A stretch of 64,000 nt of DNA from Bacillus sp. FJAT-45037 (GCF_002797325.1 NZ_KZ454938.1:2554267-2618266), one strand, 5' to 3'. Numbered from the stretch's first letter, positions 15,931-30,898 are shown. The notes: generated by a model from the sequence alone, not told the origin. Numbers and translations: made by a program.

Positions 15931-16572
15931 TGGTGGAGACGGTGGGACATGTTCTTCCAAGCTTTCGCATTGGCACTGACTATATCTTGAACTTGATAAG
16001 ATATCAAGTCCCTTGGCGTATTATGAAGCATGTATTTTTTGCAAGATACCTTGCAGAATGCTCCATCCTAGTACTACCATGTAGGCAGCCTATAAGTCGA
16101 TACACGGCTGTTGGATTGCTCCACATACCGCTCGGCATCACCTTATCACACTATACAATGTGACGTAGACTTCACCGATAAAGCCAAGTTATCACTCATG
16201 CATCACTACACGAGGCGACTATTTCCATAATCGAACCCACGTCCAGAAACAACGACACTTATGCTTCTACGAGTGTAGTTACTGAATTAGTGTTTCGCCA
16301 ATTCTTCTGCCCAGTAACAGGCGTCTGAATGGCTAGTCTGATCAATCTCTTCCTTCGCTCACAGACGGAGAGCAACCGGCGTAGCCCACTTAAAGTGAGT
16401 CCCAGTACCTACCACATGGGCGATGGAGGGTGGAACCGCAGAGTGCTATTAAGCTGCTACTGCGAAGTTGTTGTTTTCTTTGCCAGTTATAGGCGTTGGC
16501 GTTTTAACGAGGCCGACCCCCTCGACTCGCAACATAAGCACGACCTATCCCTGTCGAATCCTAAACGTCCCC
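15931..16572 (-). ncRNA. ssrA: tmRNA gene, interrupted by a group I intron
   Basis: The 5' end reads GGGGACGTTTAGGATTCGAC and the 3' end reads CCCACCGTCTCCACCA. GGGGACG pairs with CGTCTCC as the acceptor stem and CCA is encoded. The tag frame (16484-16449) gives GKENNNFAVAA followed by TAA TAG, so the degradation tag is probably (A)GKENNNFAVAA. The 5' half of the T-arm (GTGGGTTCGA) lies near 16240 while its 3' half (CCCAC) lies at 15946, separated by a 282-nt intron. Removing it leaves 360 nt, the usual length for Bacillus tmRNA. smpB lies directly upstream, and RNase R after that, all parts of the trans-translation and quality-control pathway. Confidence 0.95.
15948..16229 (-). other. Group I intron within the tmRNA T-loop
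   Basis: 282 nt, no ORF. P1: exon CGAU continues into UAU-GGAA-AUA-GUCG, with the U.G pair exactly at the 5' splice site. P10: GGA of the P1 loop pairs with UCC at the start of the 3' exon. P3: GCUUUAUC (16184-16177) with GAUGGAGC (16067-16060), 8 bp. P4: UCGGUG with UGCCGA. P5: UCACA/UGUGA. P6: CGG..UG.GG with CC.CA..CCG. P8: GCAAG/CUUGC. The S element AAGATATAGTC (15988-15978) pairs with ACUA of the R strand in P7. P9: CCAAUGC-GAAA-GCUUGG. The last base is G. Splicing gives T-loop UUCGAUU closed by GUGGG/CCCAC. Confidence 0.9.
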
Positions 16573-16653
16573 ATGTTGTTAAATGGAATAACCTTGTATT
16601 AGAAGGTATCCATGTTGTTGCTTATGTCCAGAACATAATCGCTCTGGACACTA

Positions 16654-16682
16654 ATTATAGCATTTGCACTATACTCTTGCAA
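16654..16682 (-). promoter_or_regulatory. ssrA promoter
   Basis: On the minus strand TTGCAA (16682-16677), a 17-nt spacer and a perfect TATAAT (16659-16654). It starts 11 nt past the smpB stop codon, so ssrA is expressed independently. It leaves a roughly 75-nt leader before the tmRNA 5' end, with a hairpin at 16583-16613. Confidence 0.85.
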
Positions 16683-16692
16683 CTGGAAGTAT

Positions 16693-17160
16693 TTACCCTT
16701 TTAATCGATCCTTTAATGCCCGATCAACTTCACGCTTGGCATCCTTGCGTTTTAACGTCTCACGCTTATCATAGCTCTTCTTACCTTTGGCCAGACCGAT
16801 GAGAATCTTCGCGAACCCATTCTTAATGTAAACTTTAAGGGGAACAAGCGAATACCCTTGTTGCTTCGTTAACCCAATCAATTGATTGATCTGCTTCTTG
16901 TGTAACAATAACTTTCTCGCGCGCTCTGGTTCGTGATTGTAACGATTGCCTTGTTCGTATTCACTAATATGCGCATTATGGAGGTACATCTCCCCATCTT
17001 TAATACGGGCAAACGAGTCTTTTAAATTCATACGTCCCGCACGCATCGATTTGATCTCTGTACCTTGTAGAACCATTCCTGCTTCGTACGTTTCTTCAAC
17101 AAAATAATCATGTCTAGCTTTTTTATTCTGAGCTATTACTTTCCCTTTGGTTTCAGCCAT
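16693..17160 (-). CDS. smpB: SsrA-binding protein
   Basis: Binds the tRNA-like domain of tmRNA and brings it to stalled ribosomes. The 155 residues have the SmpB core '[33 protein letters not shown]' (read in parts), '[13 protein letters not shown]', '[11 protein letters not shown]' and the basic C-terminal tail '[19 protein letters not shown]' that enters the mRNA channel. Two ATGs are adjacent (17163, 17160); the second fits the GAGGT spacing better. It lies between rnr and ssrA, the conserved Bacillus order. Confidence 0.97.
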   Translation of the reverse strand: MAETKGKVIAQNKKARHDYFVEETYEAGMVLQGTEIKSMRAGRMNLKDSFARIKDGEMYLHNAHISEYEQGNRYNHEPERARKLLLHKKQINQLIGLTKQQGYSLVPLKVYIKNGFAKILIGLAKGKKSYDKRETLKRKDAKREVDRALKDRLKG

Positions 17161-17250
17161 CATCCGACACCTCGTGCTTTCCTTCGTTCTTCCATCTTAG
17201 CAAAAAGAGAACAAATGCGTCAATGACGTGTTTGTCGTGAGATTTAGTGC

Positions 17251-17281
17251 AAAGAAAGCTGCCTACAATTGCAGACAGCTT
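17251..17281 (-). terminator. Hairpin between rnr and smpB
   Basis: AAGCTG (17256-17261) pairs with CAGCTT (17276-17281), with additional inner pairs, followed on the minus strand by TTTCTTTG. It is likely a partial or full terminator of the secG-distal rnr transcript. Confidence 0.7.
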
Positions 17282-17289
17282 ACATTCGG

Positions 17290-19665
17290 TTAACGCTTTT
17301 TCTTACGTCCTTGTTTGCGCTTCACACTTGGGGCATTTTCATAGAACGCATTCTTCTTTTTCTTCTTTCGTGAGCCGCCACTTTCACTTACGTTAGATCC
17401 TTGATCTTGACCTCCGCCAGTTTTCTGGCGACCACCACGGCGACGGTCAGGTTCTGCTCCTTGACCTCCACGCTTTTTACGCTTGCCACCTTCAATGACT
17501 TTCGGTCCGGTCCTTGCTACACGTGGCTTACGTGGCGTCATGCCAACGACTTCAAAGTCAATAGAAGCTTCATCTACATTTACACTGACAACACGCACTT
17601 CAATCTCATCACCGATGCGGAATACTTGAGCTGTACGCTCACCAATCATCGCATATTGCTTCTCATCATAATGATAGTAATCATCGGTTAAGTAGCTTAC
17701 GTGAACAAGGCCTTCAATCGTATTCTCAAGCTCTACGAATAAACCAAAGTTCGTGACCCCACTAATCATACCAGGGAAGGTCTCACCAATTTTATCTTCC
17801 ATGTATTGAGCTTTTTTCACACTATCGGTATCACGCTCGGCATCAACAGCACGGCGTTCCATCTCAGAAGCATGACGGGTCAAATCAGGAAGCTTCTCAG
17901 ACCAATGATCTTGAGTTTCTGTATCCACATTTCCTTTAATCAAGTACGTACGAATTAACCTGTGTACAAGTAAATCTGGGTACCTACGAATCGGTGATGT
18001 GAAATGTGTGTAAAACTCTGTTGATAACCCAAAGTGACCTAAGCTATTCGTATCATATTTCGCTTGTTGCATCGAACGAAGCATGACCGTACTAATAACC
18101 GTTTCTTCTGGCTCACCACGGACTTCTTCAATCAATTTTTGTAAAGCACGTGGGTGTATTGTGTTTGCATTTCCACGCATAACGTAGCCAAAGTTGGTAA
18201 TAAACTCTAAGAACTTTGTCAGCTTTTCTGCGTCCGGGTCCTCATGAATTCGATACACAAACGGAAGCTTTAACCTATGGAAATGCTCAGCAATCGTTTC
18301 ATTGGCTGCTAGCATAAATTCTTCAATTAAACGCTCAGCAACAGAACGGGTACGTAAAACGACATCTGTTGCATCGCCTTTTTCATTCACAAGCACTTTC
18401 GCTTCTTTAAAATCAAAGTCAATCGCACCACGTTCAAAACGCTTGGTACGTAAAATCTCTGCAAGCTTTTCCATCATTTCAAAATGAGGAATTAACGCTT
18501 CATACTTTGCTTTTACTTCAGCATCATCATCGACTAAAATTTTGTTCACGTCTGTGTAGGTCATTCTTTCTGTTGTTTTGATCACACTTTGGAAGATGTC
18601 ATGATTTACGACTTGGCCATCTGGTGTGATTTCCATTTCGCATGAAAGCGTTAGACGATCAACTTGTGGATTCAAGCTACAAATCCCATTTGAAAGACGA
18701 TGTGGAATCATCGGAATTACGCGATCGACTAAATACACACTCGTTGCACGATCTGCCGCTTCACGGTCAATTGCCGATCCCTCGGTCACATAATGCGTCA
18801 CATCGGCAATATGTACACCTAATACATGATTGCCATTACTTAATTGCTTCACGTGAACGGCATCATCTAGATCCTTGGCGTCTGCTCCATCAATCGTCAC
18901 AATCACCTCATCACGCAAGTCACGGCGACCTTCGATATCTTTTGGATCAATCTCTTCGCTCACAGAATTGGCGTGTTCTAGAACCTCTTCCGGAAACTCA
19001 AGTGGAATGCCATGCTTATAAATAATGGATAAGATGTCCATACCAGGATCGTTTTTATGTCCAAGAATTTGAACAACTTCCCCTTCAGCACTCATACGTC
19101 CTTCTGGATATTTAGTCAGCTTGACAATCACCTTATGCCCATCAACCGCGCCTTTAGACACGCCTTGCGGAATCAAGATATCATTTGGAATACGTTTATC
19201 ATCGGCAACGACCATCCCATATGAATCATGATCTAAATACGTCCCGACAACATTTGTTACTCCGCGCTCAAGAATGCGTACGACCTTCCCTTCCGGTCTA
19301 GCCCCGGATGAGTGTTGATGAAGGCGAACGAGGACTGTATCCCCATTCATCGCACTTTCAAGATCAGAATGAGAGACGTATACATCTTTCTCTCCTTCTA
19401 TTTCTGGGATAATAAACGCAAATCCCTTCGCATGACCTTGCACGCGTCCTCGGATCAAGTTCATTTTCTCTGGTACCCCGTAACGGTCGCTTCTCGTTTT
19501 GACAATCAAGCCGCGACTTTCCATTTCATTTAATGACTTAATTAATTGTTTAAACGCATCGCTACCTGTTATGTTAAAAACCTCTTCTAGTTCACTGACA
19601 GAAATGGGCTTATCAGCTTCGTCGCGAAAATACGTTAATAATTGCTGCATTTGTTCTTCATTCAT
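17290..19665 (-). CDS. rnr: Ribonuclease R
   Basis: 3'-5' exoribonuclease that degrades structured RNA and, in trans-translation, nonstop mRNA. The 791 residues contain an N-terminal winged helix, cold-shock domains ('[17 protein letters not shown]'), and the RNB catalytic domain with '[16 protein letters not shown]', whose clustered Asp residues bind metal. An S1 domain ('[26 protein letters not shown]', read in parts) and a Lys/Arg/Gly-rich tail of about 70 residues follow. It lies between est and smpB as in B. subtilis. Confidence 0.97.
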   Translation of the reverse strand: MNEEQMQQLLTYFRDEADKPISVSELEEVFNITGSDAFKQLIKSLNEMESRGLIVKTRSDRYGVPEKMNLIRGRVQGHAKGFAFIIPEIEGEKDVYVSHSDLESAMNGDTVLVRLHQHSSGARPEGKVVRILERGVTNVVGTYLDHDSYGMVVADDKRIPNDILIPQGVSKGAVDGHKVIVKLTKYPEGRMSAEGEVVQILGHKNDPGMDILSIIYKHGIPLEFPEEVLEHANSVSEEIDPKDIEGRRDLRDEVIVTIDGADAKDLDDAVHVKQLSNGNHVLGVHIADVTHYVTEGSAIDREAADRATSVYLVDRVIPMIPHRLSNGICSLNPQVDRLTLSCEMEITPDGQVVNHDIFQSVIKTTERMTYTDVNKILVDDDAEVKAKYEALIPHFEMMEKLAEILRTKRFERGAIDFDFKEAKVLVNEKGDATDVVLRTRSVAERLIEEFMLAANETIAEHFHRLKLPFVYRIHEDPDAEKLTKFLEFITNFGYVMRGNANTIHPRALQKLIEEVRGEPEETVISTVMLRSMQQAKYDTNSLGHFGLSTEFYTHFTSPIRRYPDLLVHRLIRTYLIKGNVDTETQDHWSEKLPDLTRHASEMERRAVDAERDTDSVKKAQYMEDKIGETFPGMISGVTNFGLFVELENTIEGLVHVSYLTDDYYHYDEKQYAMIGERTAQVFRIGDEIEVRVVSVNVDEASIDFEVVGMTPRKPRVARTGPKVIEGGKRKKRGGQGAEPDRRRGGRQKTGGGQDQGSNVSESGGSRKKKKKNAFYENAPSVKRKQGRKKKR

Positions 19666-19711
19666 TATTCTATCTCCTTTCGTTCCTAACAGCCTTATGC
19701 TTGTTAATTTT

Positions 19712-20458
19712 CTAAACAGTCCAGTCCAATCCCTCTAAAAATTCGTGGATATCTTGATGAAGCTGTTCTTTTTCTTTATCTAATGTAATGACATGTCCTG
19801 ACTCTTCGTACCATTTTAATGATTTTTTCTCTGACTCAACTTGATCGTGGATGATTGTCGCACTATCTATATCAATCATTTCATCATGTCGCGCCTGAAC
19901 AACAAACGTTGGGGCGTAGATATGATCAAGATGATGATGAACATCGCTAATGAGCTCTCGTAGTGATTTTAATGTACCCATTGGAGTATCGCTAAACGTC
20001 TCCATTTCTTGCTTAATGACCTCTGGAGTCTTCTGTTCACGTTTTTTATACTCACGTGCGTAAGCGAGAACGCCTTTGTACATTACATCTTCGGTTTTGG
20101 GACGCATAGGCGCACACATTGGCACAATGCCCTTTACAGGTAAAGTGTACCCAATTTTCAAGGAGAATACCCCGCCTAGTGAGAGACCGCAAACAGCGAT
20201 CTCATCATGTCCAAGCTCTTTTAAGTAATGATAACCAGCTTGTACATCCTCCCACCAATCATTCGGTCCTGTATGTACAAGCTCTTCTGGAGGTACGCCA
20301 TGTCCTTTATAAAGAGGGGCGTGACAAGTGTAGCCAAGCTTTTGCAGATGACGTCCAATCATTCTGACATCTGCTGTTGTCCCCGTGAAACCGTGTAGCA
20401 ATAAGACGGCACGGTCTCCCCCTTCAAACGTAAATGGCTTAGGTGCTGCAACTTTCAT
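19712..20458 (-). CDS. est: Carboxylesterase (Est30/YvaK type)
   Basis: An alpha/beta hydrolase of 248 residues cleaving short acyl esters. The oxyanion loop is '[12 protein letters not shown]', the nucleophile Ser93 lies in 'GLSLGG', the acid is in 'ARHDEMID' and the His in 'ESGHVITLD'. The sequence closely follows the family of Geobacillus Est30. The start has a GAAAGGAAG site inside the preceding gene, with which it overlaps by 20 nt. The neighbouring secG and rnr genes make this conserved synteny; the cellular substrate is unknown. Confidence 0.92.
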   Translation of the reverse strand: MKVAAPKPFTFEGGDRAVLLLHGFTGTTADVRMIGRHLQKLGYTCHAPLYKGHGVPPEELVHTGPNDWWEDVQAGYHYLKELGHDEIAVCGLSLGGVFSLKIGYTLPVKGIVPMCAPMRPKTEDVMYKGVLAYAREYKKREQKTPEVIKQEMETFSDTPMGTLKSLRELISDVHHHLDHIYAPTFVVQARHDEMIDIDSATIIHDQVESEKKSLKWYEESGHVITLDKEKEQLHQDIHEFLEGLDWTV

Positions 20459-21167
20459 GTTCGTCTTCCTTTCTTTTTTCCATTCTATCGGTTAAAAATG
20501 CATCTATCGTTTCAATTAAAACTTCTTTTTCAAACCCGTGACAGATAATATGATTTGACTTCTCTAAATACCGAAGCTTTTTATCCTCATGTGTGATCAT
20601 ATCAAAAAGATACTCTGCGCTCTTCCTCGGTACGACACCATCTTTTCCACCTTGAATAATTAAGGTCGGTACGTTCACCTTGGCTAAATAGGGTCTAATC
20701 ACCTTCACAGCTTGCATGAATTGATACACCGCAGCTAGAGGGGTCTCGATCACTTTTTTGCGATACAAATTGTAAGTAAAATCATCTTTTAACTCCCCAC
20801 GAAATCTCATCCGCACAGCTTCTTTTAAATCTTGTATCAGCTGCAGTGGGTTTAAATAATAAGCAGCCGCACTAAGCAGGACGAGTTTTGATACAGGGTA
20901 TTTCGAAGCTATATAACAGGCTAACATACCGCCCATTGAAAAACCAATGACATACACTTTCTCACAACGAGCGAGTAGTTCTTGTACCGCTACATCCGCC
21001 ATATACACCCATTCTTTATAGGTGACATCTTTTAAGTTTCCGTCAGGTCCGTGTCCAGGAAGCGTAGGAGCATAGACGAGCCATCCTTCTTTCTTAAGAT
21101 GAGTGGCAATCGGTTCCACTTCCCAAGGCTCACCCGTAAACCCGTGCAAACAGAGGCATCCAATCAT
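20439..21167 (-). CDS. Alpha/beta hydrolase, esterase-like paralogue
   Basis: A 242-residue alpha/beta hydrolase with '[12 protein letters not shown]', the nucleophile elbow 'GFSMGG' (Ser77), an Asp in '[10 protein letters not shown]' and a late His in 'KSNHIICHG'. The layout is that of a monoacylglycerol lipase/esterase, and it probably arose by duplication of the adjacent est gene, although identity is low by eye. GAAGGAG lies upstream of the start. It overlaps est by 20 nt, so the pair is translationally coupled. Confidence 0.85.
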   Translation of the reverse strand: MIGCLCLHGFTGEPWEVEPIATHLKKEGWLVYAPTLPGHGPDGNLKDVTYKEWVYMADVAVQELLARCEKVYVIGFSMGGMLACYIASKYPVSKLVLLSAAAYYLNPLQLIQDLKEAVRMRFRGELKDDFTYNLYRKKVIETPLAAVYQFMQAVKVIRPYLAKVNVPTLIIQGGKDGVVPRKSAEYLFDMITHEDKKLRYLEKSNHIICHGFEKEVLIETIDAFLTDRMEKRKEDEHESCST

Positions 21168-21257
21168 ATCGTTTCTCCTTCTTTGCTGTTACTTTGATTG
21201 TACCCGGAATTGCTTCCGTACAATCCGCTTTTTCGTAGAATGCATTTATCTTGTAAG

Positions 21258-21289
21258 ACAAAGAAAGCAGCAGGATCATCCCCGCTGCT
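21258..21289 (-). terminator. Terminator after secG
   Basis: AGCAGC (21266-21271) pairs with GCTGCT (21284-21289), followed on the minus strand by TTTCTTTG. It separates secG from the two hydrolase genes. Confidence 0.75.
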
Positions 21290-21295
21290 CAGTCA

Positions 21296-21526
21296 TTACA
21301 TGAAATATGCTACGGTAACTGTCAAAACAAAGAACAATACCGCAAGTATAACTGTCGCTCGGCTCAACACAGCATCTATCCCACGTGCTTTTTGCTTACC
21401 GACTAACTGTTCCGCTCCACCAGAAATGGCACCAGATAAACCAGCACTACGTCCAGATTGAAGTAAAACAACAGCAATCAATGAAATCGATACGATAACT
21501 AACATAACAAAAGCAACCGTTTGCAC
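21296..21526 (-). CDS. secG: Preprotein translocase subunit SecG
   Basis: Small auxiliary subunit of the SecYEG channel. I place the start at the GTG at 21526 because GGAGG lies about 9 nt upstream and the resulting 76 residues equal B. subtilis SecG; the longer frame begins before the ribosome site. Two membrane spans flank the conserved cytoplasmic loop '[20 protein letters not shown]'. A terminator follows immediately. Confidence 0.94.
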   Translation of the reverse strand: MQTVAFVMLVIVSISLIAVVLLQSGRSAGLSGAISGGAEQLVGKQKARGIDAVLSRATVILAVLFFVLTVTVAYFM

Positions 21527-21640
21527 CTCTACTACACCTCCAAGCACAATATGCGCTTCTATAACTTTACCACAAATCGTTACATTCTCACAACTAAATC
21601 TTACATATCATTTCGATTTTTAATCAATCGAATGGAATCA

Positions 21641-21673
21641 AAAAAGCAAGAGCGTATCGTCATACGCTCTTGC
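21641..21673 (-). terminator. Terminator of the glycolytic operon (after eno)
   Basis: A perfect 12-bp stem (GCAAGAGCGTAT at 21646-21657 and ATACGCTCTTGC at 21662-21673) with a 4-nt loop and a T-run on the minus strand. It ends the cggR-gapA-pgk-tpiA-gpmI-eno transcript. Confidence 0.93.
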
Positions 21674-21690
21674 TCAATCTAATGCTTAGA

Positions 21691-23004
<1,314 letters not shown>

Positions 23005-23023
23005 TTAATCTTGAATATTAATC

Positions 23024-26509
<3,486 letters not shown>

Positions 26510-26558
26510 TAGATCGGACCTCCCAGTCACATTTTACGCGATTACTTGACAGCGGAAA

Positions 26559-26587
26559 GGGGAGCTAGTACTTAAACTCTCCTCCCC
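26559..26587 (-). promoter_or_regulatory. Stem-loop between gapA and pgk
   Basis: GGGGAG (26559-26564 on the plus strand) pairs with CTCCCC (26582-26587); on the minus strand the stem is followed by TTTCC. It may act as a partial terminator or an mRNA end-stabiliser that lowers pgk relative to gapA. Confidence 0.5.
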
Positions 26588-26606
26588 CTACGCTATCTAT
26601 TTTGAA

Positions 26607-27703
<1,097 letters not shown>

Positions 27704-27720
27704 ATCTATAAAAGTTAATG

Positions 27721-28746
27721 TTACAGTTCAATCTCAAGTAGTCTACGAGCGGCCGATTCATCGGTGATCAGTACATCACTTGGACGATTGTTCATATAAG
27801 CAGAAATGGCTTCTGCCTTTGATTGTCCCCCAGCAACCGAGATTACATACTTATCTCGGTCAAGCTCATCTAGCTGTAAACCGATCGTCCGTTGTTTGTG
27901 GATAATGCTTCCTTCTCGATTGAAATAGTAACCAAATGCTTCAGCTACCGCTTCTTCCCGTTCAATCTTGTCCATAAACGTATCCTTTGAACCACGACGT
28001 GTCGCCATCGTATTCGCTTCACCAATTCCGTGAATGACAACCCGAGCTGACTTGATCAGCTTTAGGATATCCTGGATCGACGGCTCTAATACGAGAGATG
28101 AATACGCTTCTTCACTTAATTGGTCAGGAACGTGAAGCAAACGGTACTGGGCACCCGCTCGTGTTGCAAGTTCAGCACTTATCGTGTTGGCTTGGTTTTC
28201 AACTCTCTCCCCAAGTCCCCCACGCGCTGGAACAAACATCACATCTCGCATGCCTACATCTGGTGTCATCATCTCCGCAACAGCGGCAAGTGTCGTTCCA
28301 CCCATCACCGCAATGACATCTTGAGGCAGACGCTTTGCTTTAAGTTCTGCAATACACGCCCGGCCAAGTTCTCGTTTTACCCAAGGGTTTTCATCACTGT
28401 CTCCTGGGACGACGAGGACTTTTCCAACTCCAAGCTTTTGTTGCACTTGCTCTTCAAGCGTTCGTAAACCAAGTAACTCCTTCATCACTTCTTCTAATTG
28501 ATAAAAAAGTGCTTCACCTGATGGGGTTACCGTCATACCAGCTGTCGCAAAATGAACAAGCCCTTGACCCTTTAGAAATGTCACTTCCGTGCGTAACACA
28601 CGCTCTGACATGTCTATGTTTGAAGATAAACTCCTTCTCCCAATCGGCTGCATCAAGCGAATATGCTGAAGGATTTTAAAACGCTTCACCATCACATCTA
28701 GCATGTCAGGTAATAATTTTTGTTGAATATCTAACAATACACGCAT
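27721..28746 (-). CDS. cggR: Central glycolytic genes regulator
   Basis: SorC/DeoR-type repressor of the gapA operon whose DNA binding is relieved by fructose-1,6-bisphosphate (known of CggR). The 341 residues have an N-terminal helix-turn-helix ('GRRSLSSNIDMSERVLRTEVTFLKGQG', read in parts) and a C-terminal sugar-phosphate-binding domain with 'AVMGGTTLAAVAEMM', 'HGIGEANTMATRRG' and 'SVAGGQSKAEAI'. It is first in the operon, directly downstream of its own operator. Confidence 0.96.
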   Translation of the reverse strand: MRVLLDIQQKLLPDMLDVMVKRFKILQHIRLMQPIGRRSLSSNIDMSERVLRTEVTFLKGQGLVHFATAGMTVTPSGEALFYQLEEVMKELLGLRTLEEQVQQKLGVGKVLVVPGDSDENPWVKRELGRACIAELKAKRLPQDVIAVMGGTTLAAVAEMMTPDVGMRDVMFVPARGGLGERVENQANTISAELATRAGAQYRLLHVPDQLSEEAYSSLVLEPSIQDILKLIKSARVVIHGIGEANTMATRRGSKDTFMDKIEREEAVAEAFGYYFNREGSIIHKQRTIGLQLDELDRDKYVISVAGGQSKAEAISAYMNNRPSDVLITDESAARRLLEIEL

Positions 28747-28793
28747 AGAACTGATTACTCCTTCTTAACACTTTTACACAATCTTCCTATCGG

Positions 28794-28829
28794 GATAAAA
28801 TGCGTCCCTCGCAGTCGTTTTGTGTCCCG
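28794..28829 (-). promoter_or_regulatory. CggR operator
   Basis: On the minus strand CGGGAC-N6-CGAC-N4-AGGGAC-N6-TATC. The B. subtilis consensus is a 20-bp direct repeat of CGGGAC-N6-TGTC. The 20-nt spacing is kept, the first CGGGAC is exact, and the other boxes diverge by one or two bases. It is located 48-83 nt before the cggR start. Confidence 0.7.
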
Positions 28830-28904
28830 ATATGGGTAAAAAAAGATCAAATCCTTATCTTCATCTTCATTTTAACAAGGAAATGATCTGCACACAAGCG
28901 ATAA

Positions 28905-29150
28905 TTACTGATTAAATTGATGTAAACGGTTTCTTATTTTACCTTTTGAGAATTGTCCGAAATCAATGTCTTCTCCATTGATAGAGACTACGGGGATCAT
29001 GAGCTGGTATTGCTCTAATAGGTCATCATCTTGATAAATATCAATCACTGTAAATTCAAACGGGATCTCTTGCTGCAATTCTTTTAGCACAGCTACCCCT
29101 TTGTCACATAAAGGACAGTGATCCTTCGAATAAACCTTCACTTCTAGCAT
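28905..29150 (-). CDS. Glutaredoxin-like thioredoxin-fold protein
   Basis: An 81-residue protein of the DUF836/glutaredoxin-like family. The active-site motif is CPLC (near residues 12-15, 'SKDHCPLCDKG'), with the cis-Pro in 'IPVVSING' near residue 55, typical of thioredoxin folds. The gene is 18 nt downstream of rpoN on the same strand and upstream of cggR, so it is probably co-transcribed with rpoN. Its redox partner is unknown. Confidence 0.85.
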   Translation of the reverse strand: MLEVKVYSKDHCPLCDKGVAVLKELQQEIPFEFTVIDIYQDDDLLEQYQLMIPVVSINGEDIDFGQFSKGKIRNRLHQFNQ

Positions 29151-29168
29151 GTCACATACTCCTTGCTT

Positions 29169-30506
29169 TTATTCATATCTTTTCCTTTTCGTTGAAGAAG
29201 GAATGCCTAGTTCATCTCGGTATTTCGCAATGGCGCGCCTAGAGACGGTAATTCCTTTTTCATTCTCCATCCACGTGACGATCTTCTGATCAGAAAGTGG
29301 TTTAGCTTTGGACTCACCAGCAATCAGTTGCTTTAATAATTCTTTAATCGACTGACTCGAAGTTGATTCACCGAAGCCATTTTTCACACTTGATGTGAAA
29401 AATGCCTTTAACTCAAATAACCCACGCGGAGTTTGGGCGTACTTATGAGTTGTCGCTCGACTAACAGTGGATTCATGCATCTCAATTTCTACTGCAATAT
29501 CTTTTAATGTTAACGGCTTTAACACGCCACTTTTTGATTCAAAGAAATCGCGTTGGTGACAAACAATGGCTTCAGCGACTTTCTTTATCGTTTGCTGCCG
29601 TTGTTCAATGCTTTTTAAGAGCCACTGAATTTGTTGGTATTTTTGTTTAGCATACTCGGTCGCCTCGGCTTGGTTCGATTGATGGAGAAGCCTCTCGTAG
29701 TCACGGTTCAAGCGAATGGGCGGAAGTGAATCATCAATCAGCTGAACGACCAACTCCCCACCTCTGTACGTAATGCTCAAATCAGGAATCAAGTAATTCG
29801 TTGGCTCCCCTGAAAATTGCGTGCCAGGACGCGGGTCGAGTGTTTGGATCAAATCATATACATCTTGAATGTCTTCGATCATCACATCGAGCTGTGAAGC
29901 AAGTTGCTTCCACTTCTTTGAAGCAAGTAGTTCCATGTGATCTGTCACAACCACTTCAGCCAGTGGCGCTTTATTCACTAGGCGCTTGAGTTGAAGTAAC
30001 AGGCATTCTTGTAATGACCTCGCTCCGACACCAGCCGGTTCAAAGCTTTGCAACACCCGTAGTACCTGTTCCCCTTCTTCAGTACCTAATAGAAGGTCGG
30101 CGCACACCTCTTCAAACGGACGACAAAAGTACCCATCATCACGCAAGCTGAAAATGAAGTACTGTAACTGCTTTTCTCGTTCACCGGTTAACGATAATTC
30201 TCCGGCTTGTTCAATTAAATACTCGCTTAAACTTTTTTGATCAACAAGCGCATAGTCAATCGGGGAAGCATCATCCCCTTTTTGGTATGTTCTCGTTCGT
30301 TCGGTACCCGTGCCTATATAGGAAGATTCGCTTCTTACTTGCATAGAAGCTTGATCTTGCAAATCAATTAATGGATTCTCTAGAGCCTGCTCATGTATGA
30401 AGGCGGACAAGTCTGCTGTGGAGTACTGCAACAAATGGATCGCCTGACGCAACTCTTGTGTCATGACTAATGTTGTTGTCTGCTGTTGAAAAAGACCAAA
30501 CTGCAT
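29169..30506 (-). CDS. rpoN: RNA polymerase sigma-54 factor
   Basis: Sigma-L of Bacillus, needed for -12/-24 promoters of amino-acid and acetoin catabolism. The 445 residues include the Gln-rich activator region I ('MQFGLFQQQTTTLVMTQELRQAI', read in parts), the core-binding region, the helix-turn-helix and the C-terminal RpoN box 'SRRAIAKYRDELGIP'. The start at 30506 has GGAAGGAGG 6 nt upstream. No enhancer-binding activator lies in the window. Upstream, a TATAAT (30627-30622) and a cre site suggest CcpA control. Confidence 0.95.
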   Translation of the reverse strand: MQFGLFQQQTTTLVMTQELRQAIHLLQYSTADLSAFIHEQALENPLIDLQDQASMQVRSESSYIGTGTERTRTYQKGDDASPIDYALVDQKSLSEYLIEQAGELSLTGEREKQLQYFIFSLRDDGYFCRPFEEVCADLLLGTEEGEQVLRVLQSFEPAGVGARSLQECLLLQLKRLVNKAPLAEVVVTDHMELLASKKWKQLASQLDVMIEDIQDVYDLIQTLDPRPGTQFSGEPTNYLIPDLSITYRGGELVVQLIDDSLPPIRLNRDYERLLHQSNQAEATEYAKQKYQQIQWLLKSIEQRQQTIKKVAEAIVCHQRDFFESKSGVLKPLTLKDIAVEIEMHESTVSRATTHKYAQTPRGLFELKAFFTSSVKNGFGESTSSQSIKELLKQLIAGESKAKPLSDQKIVTWMENEKGITVSRRAIAKYRDELGIPSSTKRKRYE

Positions 30507-30560
30507 AAACTTCCTCCTTCCGATAGATATCATACCACACTTTCACTTGATTAAGATATC

Positions 30561-30575
30561 ATGTAAGCGCTTACT
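30561..30575 (-). promoter_or_regulatory. CcpA cre site in the rpoN leader
   Basis: ATGTAAGCGCTTACT is a near-perfect palindrome close to the cre consensus WTGNAARCGNWWNCA. It lies about 40-55 nt downstream of the probable start from the TATAAT at 30627-30622 and 55 nt before the rpoN start. In B. subtilis CcpA represses sigL through a roadblock cre (established), so the same control is likely. Confidence 0.75.
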
Positions 30576-30752
30576 AAATCATATGAATCCTACTCCAAAT
30601 CAGACCAATTTAGATATTACTATTATACTACAGATCCGTAACGTGACGATAACAAATTCAATTCACGTTTGAAGTGAAAAAAATTCGGCTATGATGGAAG
30701 AAGGTTTTGCATACCATGATAGGGAATACTATGTAATAGAGGAGACAAAATA

Positions 30753-30782
30753 TTTGACCTTCTTTGACCTATTAGGTATGAT
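30753..30782 (+). promoter_or_regulatory. clpP promoter overlapped by a CtsR operator
   Basis: TTTGACCTTCTTTGACC (30753-30769) is, read on the minus strand, the exact CtsR heptad repeat GGTCAAA-N3-GGTCAAA. The plus-strand -35 TTGACC (30754-30759), a 17-nt spacer and -10 TATGAT (30777-30782) overlap it. CtsR therefore blocks RNA polymerase directly until heat or protein stress. Confidence 0.92.
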
Positions 30783-30898
30783 GTACATAAGGAAATGATG
30801 CTGTTCGTACATACGTATCCATCAGTAATTCACGGACGCATGACAGCTAGGATCAACCTAATGATTCTGATTTATTCCATTCTAAGGAGGAAATGATT

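Noticed and set aside
15948-16229. The ssrA insert as an IS or MITE
   Set aside because: It has no inverted ends, target duplication or transposase, while every core helix of a group I intron can be paired.
15948-16229. A permuted (two-piece) tmRNA
   Set aside because: The acceptor 5' and 3' ends and the tag reading frame are in normal order; only the T-loop is split.
15900-16802. Plus-strand open frames of 87 and 157 codons over ssrA and smpB
   Set aside because: They lie antisense to tmRNA, its intron and smpB, have no ribosome site and no family likeness; they are shadow frames.
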